A stretch of DNA of 64,000 bases, from NCBI RefSeq assembly GCF_016863015.1, contig NZ_BOOB01000003.1, positions 310,001 to 374,000 of the forward strand, given 5' to 3'. Below the pieces are notes generated by a model. The model saw only the letters and a program-made list of their open reading frames with translations. It ran no database searches and had not been told where the DNA came from. Position 1 is the stretch's first letter; every line of letters starts with the position of its first letter. Made by a program: the position numbers and the translations under genes. The DNA is from Microbispora amethystogenes (GTDB lineage Bacteria > Actinomycetota > Actinomycetes > Streptosporangiales > Streptosporangiaceae). Positions 10,543 to 19,504 of this stretch are shown here, in pieces.

Positions 10543-11637
10543 ATGACTCCCATCGAGGGCGCCGGGATCGGCAGCGTGGTCGTTGTCGGGACGGGCCTCA
10601 TCGGCACGTCCATCGCACTGGCGCTGCGGCAGCGGGACCTGCGGGTCTTCCTCGCCGACCGGGACGCGGGAGCCGTACGGCTGGCGCGTGAGCTGGGCGC
10701 GGGGGAGGACTGGACGGGCGCGCCGCAGGTGGATCTCGCGGTTCTCGCGGTGCCGCCCCAGTTCGTCGCCCAGCAGCTGCTCGACCTGCAGAAGCAGGGC
10801 AGTGCCCGCTTCTACACGGACGTGGCCAGCGTGAAGGCCCTTCCGCTGGCCCAGGCGGCCCAGCTCGGCTGCGACCTGACGACGTACGTCGCGGGGCATC
10901 CGCTGGCGGGCCGTGAGCGGTCCGGTCCCGCGGCGGCCCGGGCCGACCTGTTCCTCGGCCGTCCGTGGGCGTACTGCCCGACGGAGGACGCCGCCCCCGA
11001 GGCGGTGGCCGCGGTGCGGGAGCTGATCGACCTGTGCGGCGGCAACGCCGTCCGGGTGGACGCAGGCGAGCACGACCGGGCCGTGGCGGTCGTCTCGCAC
11101 GCTCCCCACGTGACCGCCGCCGCCGTGGCCGCCCGGCTGGCCGAGGCGCCGGAGACGGCGCTCGGGCTGTCCGGCCAGGGCGTGCGCGACGTCACGCGGA
11201 TCGCCGCCAGCGATCCGGCGTTGTGGATGGGCATCCTCTCGGGCAACGCGCTGCCGGTGGCCGAGGTGCTGGAGGCGGTGGCGGCCGACCTCGGCGCCGC
11301 CGCCAGATCGCTGCGCGCGCTGGCGGGCGACGGCGCGGCCATGGACCAGATCGCCGACCTGCTGGCGCGCGGGGTGCGCGGCACCGGCAGGATCCCCGGC
11401 AAGCACGGCGGCCCGGCGCGCACGTACGCCGTGGTGCAGGTGCTCATCGGCGACCGTCCGGGCGAGCTGGCCCGCCTGGTGCAGGCGGCGGGCGAGACGG
11501 GCGTCAACATCGAGGACATCCGGCTGGAGCACGCCCCCGGCCTGCCGCTCGGCGCCGCGGAGCTGTACGTCCAGCCGGAGGCGGCGGCCCCGCTGTCCGA
11601 GGCTCTGCGAGAGCGCGGCTGGCAGGTCGCTAACTGA
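10543..11637 (+). CDS. tyrA: Prephenate dehydrogenase
   Basis: NAD(P)-dependent prephenate dehydrogenase (EC 1.3.1.12), the tyrosine branch enzyme. The N-terminal Rossmann motif is VVVGTGLIGTSIALAL. The substrate domain has the catalytic region HPLAGRERSGP and a second conserved His in VSHAPHVTAA. A C-terminal ACT domain, from about residue 295 (YAVVQVLIGDRPGELARL), suggests feedback control by an aromatic amino acid. The length, 364 residues, is normal for the ACT-containing form. The 3' end overlaps the convergent MFS gene by 8 bp. Confidence 0.94.
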   Translation: MTPIEGAGIGSVVVVGTGLIGTSIALALRQRDLRVFLADRDAGAVRLARELGAGEDWTGAPQVDLAVLAVPPQFVAQQLLDLQKQGSARFYTDVASVKALPLAQAAQLGCDLTTYVAGHPLAGRERSGPAAARADLFLGRPWAYCPTEDAAPEAVAAVRELIDLCGGNAVRVDAGEHDRAVAVVSHAPHVTAAAVAARLAEAPETALGLSGQGVRDVTRIAASDPALWMGILSGNALPVAEVLEAVAADLGAAARSLRALAGDGAAMDQIADLLARGVRGTGRIPGKHGGPARTYAVVQVLIGDRPGELARLVQAAGETGVNIEDIRLEHAPGLPLGAAELYVQPEAAAPLSEALRERGWQVAN

Positions 11638-12994
11638 CCCGGACCCCTGTCGGGGCCGGTGACCTCCGGGCCTCTGGCAACGACGACGACGGCGGGGCGG
11701 GGGCGACGTGGCGGCGCAGCACGGGGGCCGCCCAGGCGATCGCCCCGACGGCGGCCACGGTGAGCAGCCCGCCGGTGAGGATCACGACGCGCGGGCCGTA
11801 CAGCGTTCCGGTCACACCGTGGAGCAGGTTCGCGACCTGCGGCCCTCCGACCAGCACGACGGTCAGCGCGCCCTGGACGCGCCCGCGTACGGCGTCGGCG
11901 GTGTGCGTCTGGATGATCGTGGTGCGGAACGTGCTCAGCACGAAGTTCACCGCGCCGCCGAGCGCGAGCGCCGCCAGCGCGATCCACAGCTCGCCGGCCA
12001 GGCCGACGACCATGACCGTGACCCCCCACGCGGCGGCGGCGCCCGCCACGAGAGCGCCGTGGCGGCGGGCGCGGGTGAACGCGCCCGACAGCAGCCCGAC
12101 GGCGAAGACCCCGGCGGGATAGGCCGCGTAGAGCAGCCCCGTCTCCGGGCCGCCCCCGGCAGTGCCGCCGAAGACGTGGCGGGCCAGTTCGGGGAACAGC
12201 GCCGACGGCATGCCGAAGACCATGGCCGCGAGGTCCACGGCCAGCACGGAGGCCAGAAGCCGATTGCCCGCCAGGCAACGGAATCCGGCGAGTGCCCGGC
12301 CGGTGGCCGAGGAGGCACGGCCGCCGTGCTCGTCGCCCGTCCGGTCCGCGGCGGCAGGCAGTGGGGGCAGCAGGGCGACGGCCCACACCACGGCGAGCAG
12401 CGCGACGGCGTCGAAGAGATACAGCGTGCCGAGCCCGAGGACGGGGATCAGCACCCCCGCGAGCATCGGCCCCAGGATCGACCCGCCGTACCGGACCAGC
12501 GAGTTGAGGCTGTTGGCCGCGGGCAGCAGTTCGGGCGGGACGAGGCGGGGCACGGTGGCCCCGGCCGTCGTCAGGACCGTCCCGTACGCCAGCCCCTGGA
12601 AGGCCACCGCCACCAGCAGGGCGGGAAGGGAGCCGCCGCCCAGGACCGTCAGGACCCACAGCCCCGCGTACGTCAGCGCCAGGCCGAGGTCGGCGGCGAG
12701 CAGCATCGTCCGGCGGTCCAGCACGTCGGCGAGGGCGCCGCTCCACACCGCCGCCGTGACCAGCGCGGCGAGCGACACCCCCGCGGCGGCTCCCACGGCC
12801 GCCGACGAGCCGGTCGTCGTGAACAGGTGCGTCGGCACCGCGACCACGCTGAACGACCCGCCCACGGCGCAGATCACCGAGGCGGCCCACATCCGCCGGA
12901 ACGCCGGGACGGCCAGCGGCCGCAGGTCGATCGTGAGGGCCCGCGCGGAGGTCGTCGCGGAAGGGCGGGACGGGCGCTCCGCCGCGGCGCTCAT
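11630..12994 (-). CDS. MFS exporter (EntS-like)
   Basis: A 454-residue major facilitator of the EntS/MFS_3 style, with about 12 hydrophobic segments. The N-terminus has RPLAVPAFRRMWAASVICAVGGSFSVVAVPTHLF, the usual opening of this exporter group, and the first intracellular loop has the ADVLDRRTMLL version of motif A. A hydrophilic loop rich in Asp/Arg near the middle separates the two halves. The substrate is unknown; relatives export siderophores, macrolides or other drugs. The ATG at 12994 overlaps the stop codon of the MerR-PP2C gene (ATGA), so the two form one translationally coupled unit. Inducible export under the MerR-type regulator is the simplest reading (inference). Confidence 0.88.
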   Translation of the reverse strand: MSAAAERPSRPSATTSARALTIDLRPLAVPAFRRMWAASVICAVGGSFSVVAVPTHLFTTTGSSAAVGAAAGVSLAALVTAAVWSGALADVLDRRTMLLAADLGLALTYAGLWVLTVLGGGSLPALLVAVAFQGLAYGTVLTTAGATVPRLVPPELLPAANSLNSLVRYGGSILGPMLAGVLIPVLGLGTLYLFDAVALLAVVWAVALLPPLPAAADRTGDEHGGRASSATGRALAGFRCLAGNRLLASVLAVDLAAMVFGMPSALFPELARHVFGGTAGGGPETGLLYAAYPAGVFAVGLLSGAFTRARRHGALVAGAAAAWGVTVMVVGLAGELWIALAALALGGAVNFVLSTFRTTIIQTHTADAVRGRVQGALTVVLVGGPQVANLLHGVTGTLYGPRVVILTGGLLTVAAVGAIAWAAPVLRRHVAPAPPSSSLPEARRSPAPTGVRVS

Positions 12995-14439
12995 CGCGCG
13001 GTCCCGTCGCCGTCGCCGTTGGCCTCGGCCTCGGGCGCGGCGGCATCGATCACGGCTGGGGTCACGGCAGCGGTCACGGCTGGGGTCGCGGCATCGGTCA
13101 CCGTGGCGGTCACGTCGGCGACCACGCAGGCGATGTTGTCGGGGGCGCCGGCCGCGTACGCCAGGTCGATCAGCTCGTCGACCACCTCGCGCGGGCCGCC
13201 GGGACCGGCGAGCGTCTCGCGCAGCACGCGGTCCGGCACGACGGCCGGCAGCCCGTCCGAACAGAGCAGATACCGGTCGCCGGGAACGGCCTCGTGCAGC
13301 GACAGGTCGGGGAGGGAGGCCCCCGTGCCGGTCAGCGCGCGGACCAGGAGCGGGCGCCGCGGGTCGGAGGCGGCCTCCTCGGGGGTGAGCCGCCCTTCGC
13401 CGACCAGCGACTGCACGTACGTGTGGTCCTCGGTGAGCCGGAACAGCCCCCCGTCGCGGAACAGGTACGCCCGGCTGTCGCCGATGTGCGCCAGGGCGAA
13501 CCGTGACCCCGCCCACACGAGCGCGGTCAGCGTGGTGACGGTCTCTCCCGACGGCGTCGATGCGGCGATGTCCCGGATCGCCCGCTCGGCGTCGCGGACG
13601 GCGTCGGCGAGCGCACCGAGCAGGTCCTCGGGCAGGGGCTCGGGCACTATCTTGGGCGGATCGCCCAGCACGTCACCGGGCAGGTCCCCGGGCAGGTCCC
13701 CGGGCAGGTCCCCGGGCAGGTCCCCGGGCAGGTCCCCGGGCAGGTCCCCGGGCAGGTCATCGGGTGAGCCGTCCGGCACGTCACCGGGCAGTGCGTCGGG
13801 CGCGGCGTCGGGCAGATCCTCGGGCAGATCCTCGGGCGACGTCTGGGGCGCATTGCCCGGAGCATCGTCCGGCGTGTCACCGGGCGGGGCGCCGTCGCGG
13901 GTGGACCGGCTCCATAGGCGCCTGACCGCCTCGACGGCCGCCGCGGCGGCGCGGTCGCCGCCCGGGCCGCGCATCCCGTCGGCCACCGCCAGCAGGCGCT
14001 CTCCGGCGTACGCGACGTCCTCGTTGCTCGTCCGCACCGGTCCCGGTTCCGACCGGGCGGCGTAACGGATCTCCGGCATGGTCGTGCTCGCCTCCACGCC
14101 GCCGTCCCTTCCCGACAGGTGGCCGACGAGGAGGGCGGCGAGCCGGCCGCAGGCCGCGGTCTCGGCCGTGACCTGCCGCCAGTAGGCGGCCACCGCCTCG
14201 GCGGCGTCCGGCGCGGGCAGGTCGCACATCTGCCTGATGCGCGCCAGCGGCATGCCGAGCCGGCGCAGCGAGGCGATCAGGCGGGCCTGCTCCAGCTGTC
14301 GGGGGTGGTAGTAGCGGTATCCCGACTCGCCGTCCACCGCGGCCGGCCGCAGCAGCCCGAGCTCGTCGTACAGACGCAGCGCCTTGGGCGACAGCCGGGC
14401 GGCCCGCGCGAAGGCGCCGATGGTCAGCAGCTCTCGCAC
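12991..14439 (-). CDS. MerR-PP2C fusion: regulator with a serine/threonine phosphatase domain
   Basis: A 482-residue fusion. Residues 1-75 are a MerR helix-turn-helix (LTIGAFARAARLSPKALRLYDELGLL, then GYRYYHPRQLEQARLI). From about residue 120 follows a PP2C phosphatase with its metal-binding motifs: RTSNED, VADGM, HIGDSRAYLF, CSDGLPAVVP and GAPDNIACVV. The PP2C replaces the usual MerR effector domain. A low-complexity D-x-P-G insert (about residues 186-266) lies inside the PP2C fold, between VADGM and the TTLTAL strand. I chose the GTG at 14439, preceded by GAGGAGGA. An upstream in-frame start at 14493 would lie inside the promoter. It is coupled to the MFS gene downstream. Target phosphoprotein unknown. 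Confidence 0.9.
   Translation of the reverse strand: MRELLTIGAFARAARLSPKALRLYDELGLLRPAAVDGESGYRYYHPRQLEQARLIASLRRLGMPLARIRQMCDLPAPDAAEAVAAYWRQVTAETAACGRLAALLVGHLSGRDGGVEASTTMPEIRYAARSEPGPVRTSNEDVAYAGERLLAVADGMRGPGGDRAAAAAVEAVRRLWSRSTRDGAPPGDTPDDAPGNAPQTSPEDLPEDLPDAAPDALPGDVPDGSPDDLPGDLPGDLPGDLPGDLPGDLPGDLPGDVLGDPPKIVPEPLPEDLLGALADAVRDAERAIRDIAASTPSGETVTTLTALVWAGSRFALAHIGDSRAYLFRDGGLFRLTEDHTYVQSLVGEGRLTPEEAASDPRRPLLVRALTGTGASLPDLSLHEAVPGDRYLLCSDGLPAVVPDRVLRETLAGPGGPREVVDELIDLAYAAGAPDNIACVVADVTATVTDAATPAVTAAVTPAVIDAAAPEAEANGDGDGTAR
13681..13752 (-). repeat. 12-bp tandem repeat encoding (GDLP)n
   Basis: Six identical head-to-tail copies of a 12-bp unit (plus strand CAGGTCCCCGGG) are flanked by degenerate copies from about 13640 to 13880. 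They encode Gly-Asp-Leu-Pro repeats within the PP2C domain of the MerR fusion. Perfect identity of the six copies suggests recent expansion by slippage. Confidence 0.93.
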
Positions 14440-14478
14440 CACTCCTCCTCGTCCCGGCCGCCATGGCCGGTGCCGACG

Positions 14479-14509
14479 ATGCTGGGGCCTCACCCAGGGG
14501 CAAGGTCAA
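14479..14509 (-). promoter_or_regulatory. MerR-type promoter, 19-bp spacer
   Basis: On the minus strand a consensus-like -35 TTGACC (14504-14509) and a -10 CAGCAT (14479-14484) are separated by 19 bp. That is the over-long spacer typical of promoters twisted open by MerR regulators. An imperfect dyad, CCTTGCCC ... GGGTGAGG (6 of 8 matching), fills the spacer. The start of transcription would fall near 14472, about 30 nt before the GTG of the MerR-PP2C gene. Autoregulation is inferred, not shown. Confidence 0.7.
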
Positions 14510-14613
14510 CACCCACCGGACCGGCGGAGCCCTCGCCCGGCCGCCGATGCAAGGTTTCCGGCGGTATCCCGGTAGCCTCGGGGACGACGATTCCGAAGGA
14601 GAAGGAGAGACCG

Positions 14614-15282
14614 GTGTCGGGTCTGGTCGTCGCGATGGACGGTCCCTCGGGGTCGGGCAAGTCGAGCGCGTCGCGGGGCGTCGCGCGGGCCCTCGGCCTG
14701 CGCTACCTCGACACGGGCGCCATGTACCGGGCCGTCACGTGGTGGATGCTCCAGCGGGGCGTCGACCTGGAGGACCCGGCGGCGATCGCCGCGAGGTCGG
14801 CCGAGCCCGCGCTGACGATGACGATCGACCCGGACGCGCCGGGTGTCGCCGTCGACGGCGTCGACGTGAACGGGCCGATCCGCGGCGCCGAGGTCACCGG
14901 CGCGGTGTCGGCCGTGAGCGCGGTGCCCGAGGTGCGCCGCCGGCTCGTGGACCTGCAGCGGGAGATCATCGCGGGTTCCCTGCCCGACGGCGGGATCGTG
15001 GTCGAGGGGCGTGACATCGGCACCGTGGTCGCGCCGGACGCGCCGGTCAAGATCTACCTCACCGCGAGCGCCGAGGCCCGCGCGCTGCGCCGTACGGCGG
15101 AGCTGGAGGGGACGAGCGTGGAGGCGCAGCGGGCCGCGATGGCCCGCCGCGACACCCTCGACTCGACGCGGAAGGCCGATCCGCTGGCGAAGGCCGCGGA
15201 CGCGGTGGAGCTCGACACCACGCCGCTGGACCTGGACGAGGTCATCGCCGAGGTGCTCCGGATCGTCAAGGAGCGGGTCTGA
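14614..15282 (+). CDS. cmk: Cytidylate kinase
   Basis: Cytidylate kinase (EC 2.7.4.25) phosphorylates CMP and dCMP using ATP. The P-loop GPSGSGKSS opens the protein. 'YLDTGAMYRAVTW' (base-binding), VVEGRDIGTVV and the lid region AMARRDTLDSTRKADPL follow in the family order. The length, 222 residues, is normal. The GTG at 14614 follows AAGGAGAAGGAGAG. It precedes der by only 3 nt, so the two are surely co-transcribed. In many actinobacteria cmk follows tyrA directly; here the MerR-PP2C/MFS pair intervenes on the other strand. Confidence 0.96.
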   Translation: MSGLVVAMDGPSGSGKSSASRGVARALGLRYLDTGAMYRAVTWWMLQRGVDLEDPAAIAARSAEPALTMTIDPDAPGVAVDGVDVNGPIRGAEVTGAVSAVSAVPEVRRRLVDLQREIIAGSLPDGGIVVEGRDIGTVVAPDAPVKIYLTASAEARALRRTAELEGTSVEAQRAAMARRDTLDSTRKADPLAKAADAVELDTTPLDLDEVIAEVLRIVKERV

Positions 15283-15285
15283 CGG

Positions 15286-16716
15286 ATGAGGCAGGGTATG
15301 GACGTGACGGTGGAGTACGACGAGGACGAGGGCGGCTGGATCGAGGCCGAGCTCGCCGAGCTGTCCGCCGAGGAGGCGGAGCGGGAGCCCGACGCGGGCC
15401 CGTTGCCGGTCGTCGCCGTGGTGGGGCGCCCCAACGTCGGCAAGTCGACGCTGGTCAACCGCATAATCGGCCGTCGTGAGGCGGTTGTGGAGGACGTGCC
15501 CGGGGTGACCCGCGACCGGGTCACCTACGAGGCCACCTGGCGCGGACGCCGGTTCACGCTGGTGGACACCGGCGGCTGGGACCCGGACGCGACCGGCATG
15601 GCCCTGCGCATCGCGGAGCAGGCGCAGATCGCGGCCGAGCTGGCCGACGTGATCCTTTTCGTGGTGGACGCGAGCATCGGGGTCACCGACTCCGACGAGA
15701 CCGTCGGGGCGGTCCTGCGCCGCTCGGGCAAGCCGGTCGTGCTGGCCGCCAACAAGGTCGACAACCAGCAGATGGAGCTGGAGGCGACCGGGCTGTGGTC
15801 GCTCGGCCTGGGCGAGCCGCACCCGGTCTCGGCCCTGCACGGCCGCGCCAGCGGCGACCTGCTCGACGTGGTGCTCGACGCGCTGCCGGAGACGCCGCCG
15901 CAGACGTTCGGCGACCGGCGCGGCCCGCGCCGGATCGCGCTGCTCGGCAAGCCCAACGTGGGCAAGTCGTCGCTGCTCAACAAGGTCGCCGGAGAGGAGC
16001 GGGTGCTGGTCGACCCGATGGCCGGCACCACCCGCGACCCGGTGGACGAGCTGGTCGAGCTGGGCGGCACGACGTACCGCTTCATCGACACCGCCGGCAT
16101 CCGGCGGCGCGACCGCGAGCTCAAGGGCGCGGACTTCTACGCGGCGATGCGCACCCGGGCCGCGCTGGAGCGGGCGGAGGTCGCGGTCGTGCTGATCGAC
16201 GCCTCCGACGTGCTGACCGAGCAGGACCTGCGGATCATCGGCCTGGTCATCGAGTCGGGCCGGGCGATGGTGGTCGCGTTCAACAAGTGGGACCTGGTCG
16301 ACGAGGACCGGCGTTACTACCTGGAGAAGGAGATCGACCGGCAGCTCGTCCGCACGCCCTGGGCGCTGCGGGTGAACATCTCGGCGAAGACCGGCCGTCA
16401 CGTCGAGAAGCTGGCCCCGGCCATCGAGCGGGCGCTGGAGTCGTGGGGCACGCGGGTGCCGACGGCCCGGCTCAACCAGTTCCTCACCGAGCTGGTGCAG
16501 GCCACGCCGCCGCCGGTGCGCGGGGGCAGGCAGCCGAAGATCCTGTTCGCCACCCAGGCCTCGACCGAGCCGCCGAAGTTCGTGCTGTTCACCTCGGCGT
16601 TCCTGGAGGAGACCTACCGCCGCTTCATCGAGCGCCGCATCCGCGAGGAGTTCGGCTTCGCCGGCTCCCCGATCGACGTCACGATGAAGATCCGGGAGAA
16701 GCGCAAGAAGAAGTAA
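15286..16716 (+). CDS. der: Ribosome-assembly GTPase Der (EngA)
   Basis: Double Era-like GTPase needed for 50S subunit maturation. Two G domains are plain: the first with GRPNVGKST near residue 47, DTGGWD and NKVD, and the second with GKPNVGKSS near residue 224, DTAGI and NKWD. A C-terminal KH-like domain follows, with [19 protein letters not shown] near the end and a basic EKRKKK tail. Length 476. The first 40 residues are acidic and not part of the first G domain, as in other actinobacterial Der. The start is the ATG at 15286; ATG 15298 is an alternative. Confidence 0.96.
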   Translation: MRQGMDVTVEYDEDEGGWIEAELAELSAEEAEREPDAGPLPVVAVVGRPNVGKSTLVNRIIGRREAVVEDVPGVTRDRVTYEATWRGRRFTLVDTGGWDPDATGMALRIAEQAQIAAELADVILFVVDASIGVTDSDETVGAVLRRSGKPVVLAANKVDNQQMELEATGLWSLGLGEPHPVSALHGRASGDLLDVVLDALPETPPQTFGDRRGPRRIALLGKPNVGKSSLLNKVAGEERVLVDPMAGTTRDPVDELVELGGTTYRFIDTAGIRRRDRELKGADFYAAMRTRAALERAEVAVVLIDASDVLTEQDLRIIGLVIESGRAMVVAFNKWDLVDEDRRYYLEKEIDRQLVRTPWALRVNISAKTGRHVEKLAPAIERALESWGTRVPTARLNQFLTELVQATPPPVRGGRQPKILFATQASTEPPKFVLFTSAFLEETYRRFIERRIREEFGFAGSPIDVTMKIREKRKKK

Positions 16717-16817
16717 CCCCACCGGCCGCGCCCCTGCGTACCGTTGGCCGTGCCTCCGACCACCCGATCTCCGGATGGTCGCGGGGCACGTCCCAGGCGG
16801 CAGTGAGGAGCACGACC

Positions 16818-17522
16818 ATGGCGACCTTCGTCCTGATCCCCGGCATGTGTCACGGCGGCTGGTGTTTCCAGGACCTCGTCGAGGACCTGCGCGGCCACGG
16901 CCACCGCGCCCTTGCGCTGACGCTCAGCGGCGTGAGCGAACGCGCCCACCTGTTGCACGGCGGGGTGAACCTGGACACCCACATCCAGGACGTGACCGGC
17001 GTGCTGGAGGCCGAGGGCGTCCGTGACGCGGTGCTGGCCGGGCACAGCTACGGCGGCATGGTGATCACCGGGGTGGCCGACCGCCTGCCGGAGCGGGTCG
17101 CCGCCCTGGCCTACCTGGACGCCTTCGTGCCGGAGGACGGCGACTCCTGCTGGACCCTCGCCTCCGAGCAGGAGCGGCAGTGGTACGCCGACGTGGAGGA
17201 GACCGGCTACGCCACGCGGACTCTGCCGTTCTTCGACCCCCGGGCGACCCCGCACCCCGTCGCCTCGCTGCTGCAGCCGCTCCGGCTCACCGGGGGTCTC
17301 GCGAGCGTCCGGCGGCGGGTCTACGTGTACGCCGGCCGGGACGTGCGGTCTCCCTTCACGCGTACGTACGAGCGGCTGCGCGAGGACCCCGCGTGGACCG
17401 TGCACGCGCTGGACAGCGGGCACAACCTCATGCGGGACGCGCCGCGGGACCTGCTCAGTGTCCTGCTCGACGCCGCCGCGCCCGTCCCGGCGGAAAGCCC
17501 GCCGGCCGCCGCGGCATGGTAG
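16818..17522 (+). CDS. Alpha/beta hydrolase
   Basis: A 234-residue alpha/beta-fold hydrolase. After the first strand (FVLIPGMCHGGWCF, with the oxyanion-hole HGGW) comes the nucleophile elbow GHSYGG. The C-terminal histidine is in DSGHNLMRDAP. The pattern resembles the plant-type salicylate-binding/methylesterase-like group (HGGWCF ... GHSYGG), common in actinomycetes as an esterase of unknown substrate. The ATG at 16818 follows GAGGAGCACGACC. It lies 71 nt upstream of a two-component system on the same strand and may be co-transcribed with it, although nothing proves a functional link. Confidence 0.85.
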   Translation: MATFVLIPGMCHGGWCFQDLVEDLRGHGHRALALTLSGVSERAHLLHGGVNLDTHIQDVTGVLEAEGVRDAVLAGHSYGGMVITGVADRLPERVAALAYLDAFVPEDGDSCWTLASEQERQWYADVEETGYATRTLPFFDPRATPHPVASLLQPLRLTGGLASVRRRVYVYAGRDVRSPFTRTYERLREDPAWTVHALDSGHNLMRDAPRDLLSVLLDAAAPVPAESPPAAAAW

Positions 17523-17593
17523 GGCAGACCCTACCCCCGGGACTGCCGCCCGCCGGATCGATCATCGGCGTCCGGGTCAATAGCGTTGGGGGC

Positions 17594-18841
17594 ATGCGCC
17601 GACTTCTCTCCCGTCTGACCGGTGACACGGTCTACGTCCTCATAGGCTTTCCGCTCGCGTCGATCACGTTCGTCCTCACCGTGGGCGGTCTGTCCGCCGG
17701 TGCGGGCCTGCTGGTGGTCTGGCTGGGTGTGCCGGTCCTCGCGCTCACCCTCCTCATGGCCAGGGGGATGGGGGACGTCGAACGGCTGCGCATGCGGCCG
17801 GTCCTGGGCCGGGAACTGCCCCGGCCGCGTTATCCGCGCGCGCCGGAGGGCGCGGGCATCCTGCGCCGTACGGTCACGCCGCTCGCCGGGGGCCAGCCCT
17901 GGCTCGACGCGCTGCACGCCCTGCTGGCCTTCCCGCTCGCGGTCGCCGCGTTCTGCGTGACCGTCACCTGGTGGGCCACGGCGGTCTTCGGGCTGACCTA
18001 TCCGCTGTACGGCTGGCTCTTCTCGAACATCCCGGACAACCACAGCCTTCCCGACCTGCTCGGGCTCGGCCGCGGCTACGTCGTGGACAGCGTCTTCTAT
18101 CTGGGCATGGGCGCCCTGTTCGCGCTCACGCTCTACCCGGTCGTCCGGTCCTGCGCGCTGATCCAGGCGTCGCTCGGCAGGGCGCTGCTGACCGGGATCG
18201 CGGAGCTGCAGGAGCGCATCGACGACCTGACCGAGGGCCGCAACGCCGCCGCCCACGCGGAGGCGGACGCGCTGCGCCGCCTGGAGCGGGACATCCACGA
18301 CGGCCCCCAGCAGCGCCTGGTCCACCTGGCCATGGAGCTGTCGCGGGCGCAGCGGGAGCTGAAGCGGGACGCCACCGCCGCGCACGAGACGATCGGCAAG
18401 GCCATCGGCGCCACCCGCGAGACGCTCGACGAGCTGCGGGCGCTGTCGCGCGGCATCGCCCCGCCGATCCTCGCCGACCGCGGTCTCGCCCCCGCGCTCG
18501 CCGCCCTCGCCGGCCGCTGCACGGTGCCGGTGGAGCTGGACGTCCAGACGACCGAGCGGTTTCCCGCGCTCATCGAGAACACGATCTACTTCGTCACCGC
18601 CGAGGCCCTGACCAACGTGGCCAAGCACAGCAGGGCGACGTCCTGCATGGTCGGGCTGACCCGGATCGGGGACGTGCTTCTGCTCACGATCGGGGATGAT
18701 GGGGTCGGCGGCGCTCACGTCGCCAAGGGACACGGCCTGTCCGGCCTGGCCGACCGGCTGCGGGCGGTCGACGGCGAGCTGACGGTGCGCTCGCCCGCTG
18801 GGGGGCCGACCTCGATCACGGCGGAGGTTCCGTGCGCGTAG
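17594..18841 (+). CDS. NarL-family sensor histidine kinase
   Basis: A 415-residue membrane histidine kinase. The N-terminal half has four or five hydrophobic segments in two clusters (around residues 15-55 and 100-190). The HisKA_3 dimerisation domain carries the phospho-acceptor His in RRLERDIHDGPQQRL. The C-terminal HATPase_c domain has the N box (EALTNVAKHSRA) and G boxes (GDDGVGG, GHGLSGLADR). There is no extracellular sensor domain of size, so it may sense membrane state or a small molecule inside the bilayer. The 3' end overlaps the response regulator gene by 10 bp, an obligatory pair. Confidence 0.93.
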   Translation: MRRLLSRLTGDTVYVLIGFPLASITFVLTVGGLSAGAGLLVVWLGVPVLALTLLMARGMGDVERLRMRPVLGRELPRPRYPRAPEGAGILRRTVTPLAGGQPWLDALHALLAFPLAVAAFCVTVTWWATAVFGLTYPLYGWLFSNIPDNHSLPDLLGLGRGYVVDSVFYLGMGALFALTLYPVVRSCALIQASLGRALLTGIAELQERIDDLTEGRNAAAHAEADALRRLERDIHDGPQQRLVHLAMELSRAQRELKRDATAAHETIGKAIGATRETLDELRALSRGIAPPILADRGLAPALAALAGRCTVPVELDVQTTERFPALIENTIYFVTAEALTNVAKHSRATSCMVGLTRIGDVLLLTIGDDGVGGAHVAKGHGLSGLADRLRAVDGELTVRSPAGGPTSITAEVPCA

Positions 18842-19479
18842 TGGTGGCCGACGACGCCGTCCTCATCAGGGAGGGGCTCGTCCGCCTGCTGGAGGAGTTC
18901 GGCTGTGAGGTCGTCGAGACGGCCGGAACGGGGGAGGGGCTGGTCGAGGCCGTCGTCGCCCACCGGCCCGACGTCTCGGTGGTGGACGTGCGGATGCCGC
19001 CGTCGTTCACCGACGAGGGCCTGCGGGCCGCGGTCGAGGCGCGGGAGAAGGTGCCGGGCGCGCCCGTGCTGATCCTGTCGCAGTACGTCGAGGTGTCGTA
19101 CGCCGACGACCTGCTGGCCGACGCGCGGGGAGCGGTCGGCTACCTGCTGAAGGACCGGGTGGTCGACGTCGAGGAGTTCATGGACGGCCTGCGCCGGGTC
19201 GCCGCCGGGGGGACGGTCTTCGACCCGCAGGTCGTCGCCCAGCTGATGGTGCGGCGGCGCCGGGACGACCCGCTGGCCTCGCTGACGCCGCGCGAGCGGG
19301 AGGTCCTCGGGCTGATGGCCGAGGGCAGGTCGAACCCCGCGATCGCCCGCCGTCTCGTCGTCACCGAGGGCGCGGTGGAAAAGCACATTCGCGGCATCTT
19401 CGCCAAGCTCGGCCTGCACGCCGAGGACGGCGACCAGCACCGCCGCGTCCTGGCGGTGCTGGCCTACCTGCGGTCCTGA
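18832..19479 (+). CDS. NarL/LuxR-type response regulator
   Basis: A 215-residue response regulator and partner of the overlapping kinase. The receiver domain has the acidic pair (VVADD), the phospho-acceptor Asp in VVDVRMPP (about residue 53) and the conserved Lys in YLLKDRV. The C-terminal LuxR helix-turn-helix is LTPREREVLGLMAEGRSNPAIARRL followed by VEKHIRGIFAKLGL. The GTG at 18832 lies inside the kinase gene. The target genes are unknown; the divergent or neighbouring oxidase and hydrolase genes are candidates only by proximity. Confidence 0.94.
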   Translation: MRVVVADDAVLIREGLVRLLEEFGCEVVETAGTGEGLVEAVVAHRPDVSVVDVRMPPSFTDEGLRAAVEAREKVPGAPVLILSQYVEVSYADDLLADARGAVGYLLKDRVVDVEEFMDGLRRVAAGGTVFDPQVVAQLMVRRRRDDPLASLTPREREVLGLMAEGRSNPAIARRLVVTEGAVEKHIRGIFAKLGLHAEDGDQHRRVLAVLAYLRS

Positions 19480-19504
19480 CGGCACGCCGCCCGGGCGGGC
19501 CCGT

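Noticed and set aside
8416-11532. Very long antisense open frame across rluB, aroH and tyrA
   Set aside because: It lies entirely opposite real genes with clear homology, has no ribosome site and no recognisable domain. GC-rich coding DNA gives such open antisense frames.
13681-13752. Possible CRISPR-like array
   Set aside because: The 12-bp repeats have no spacers and are coding; no cas genes are present.
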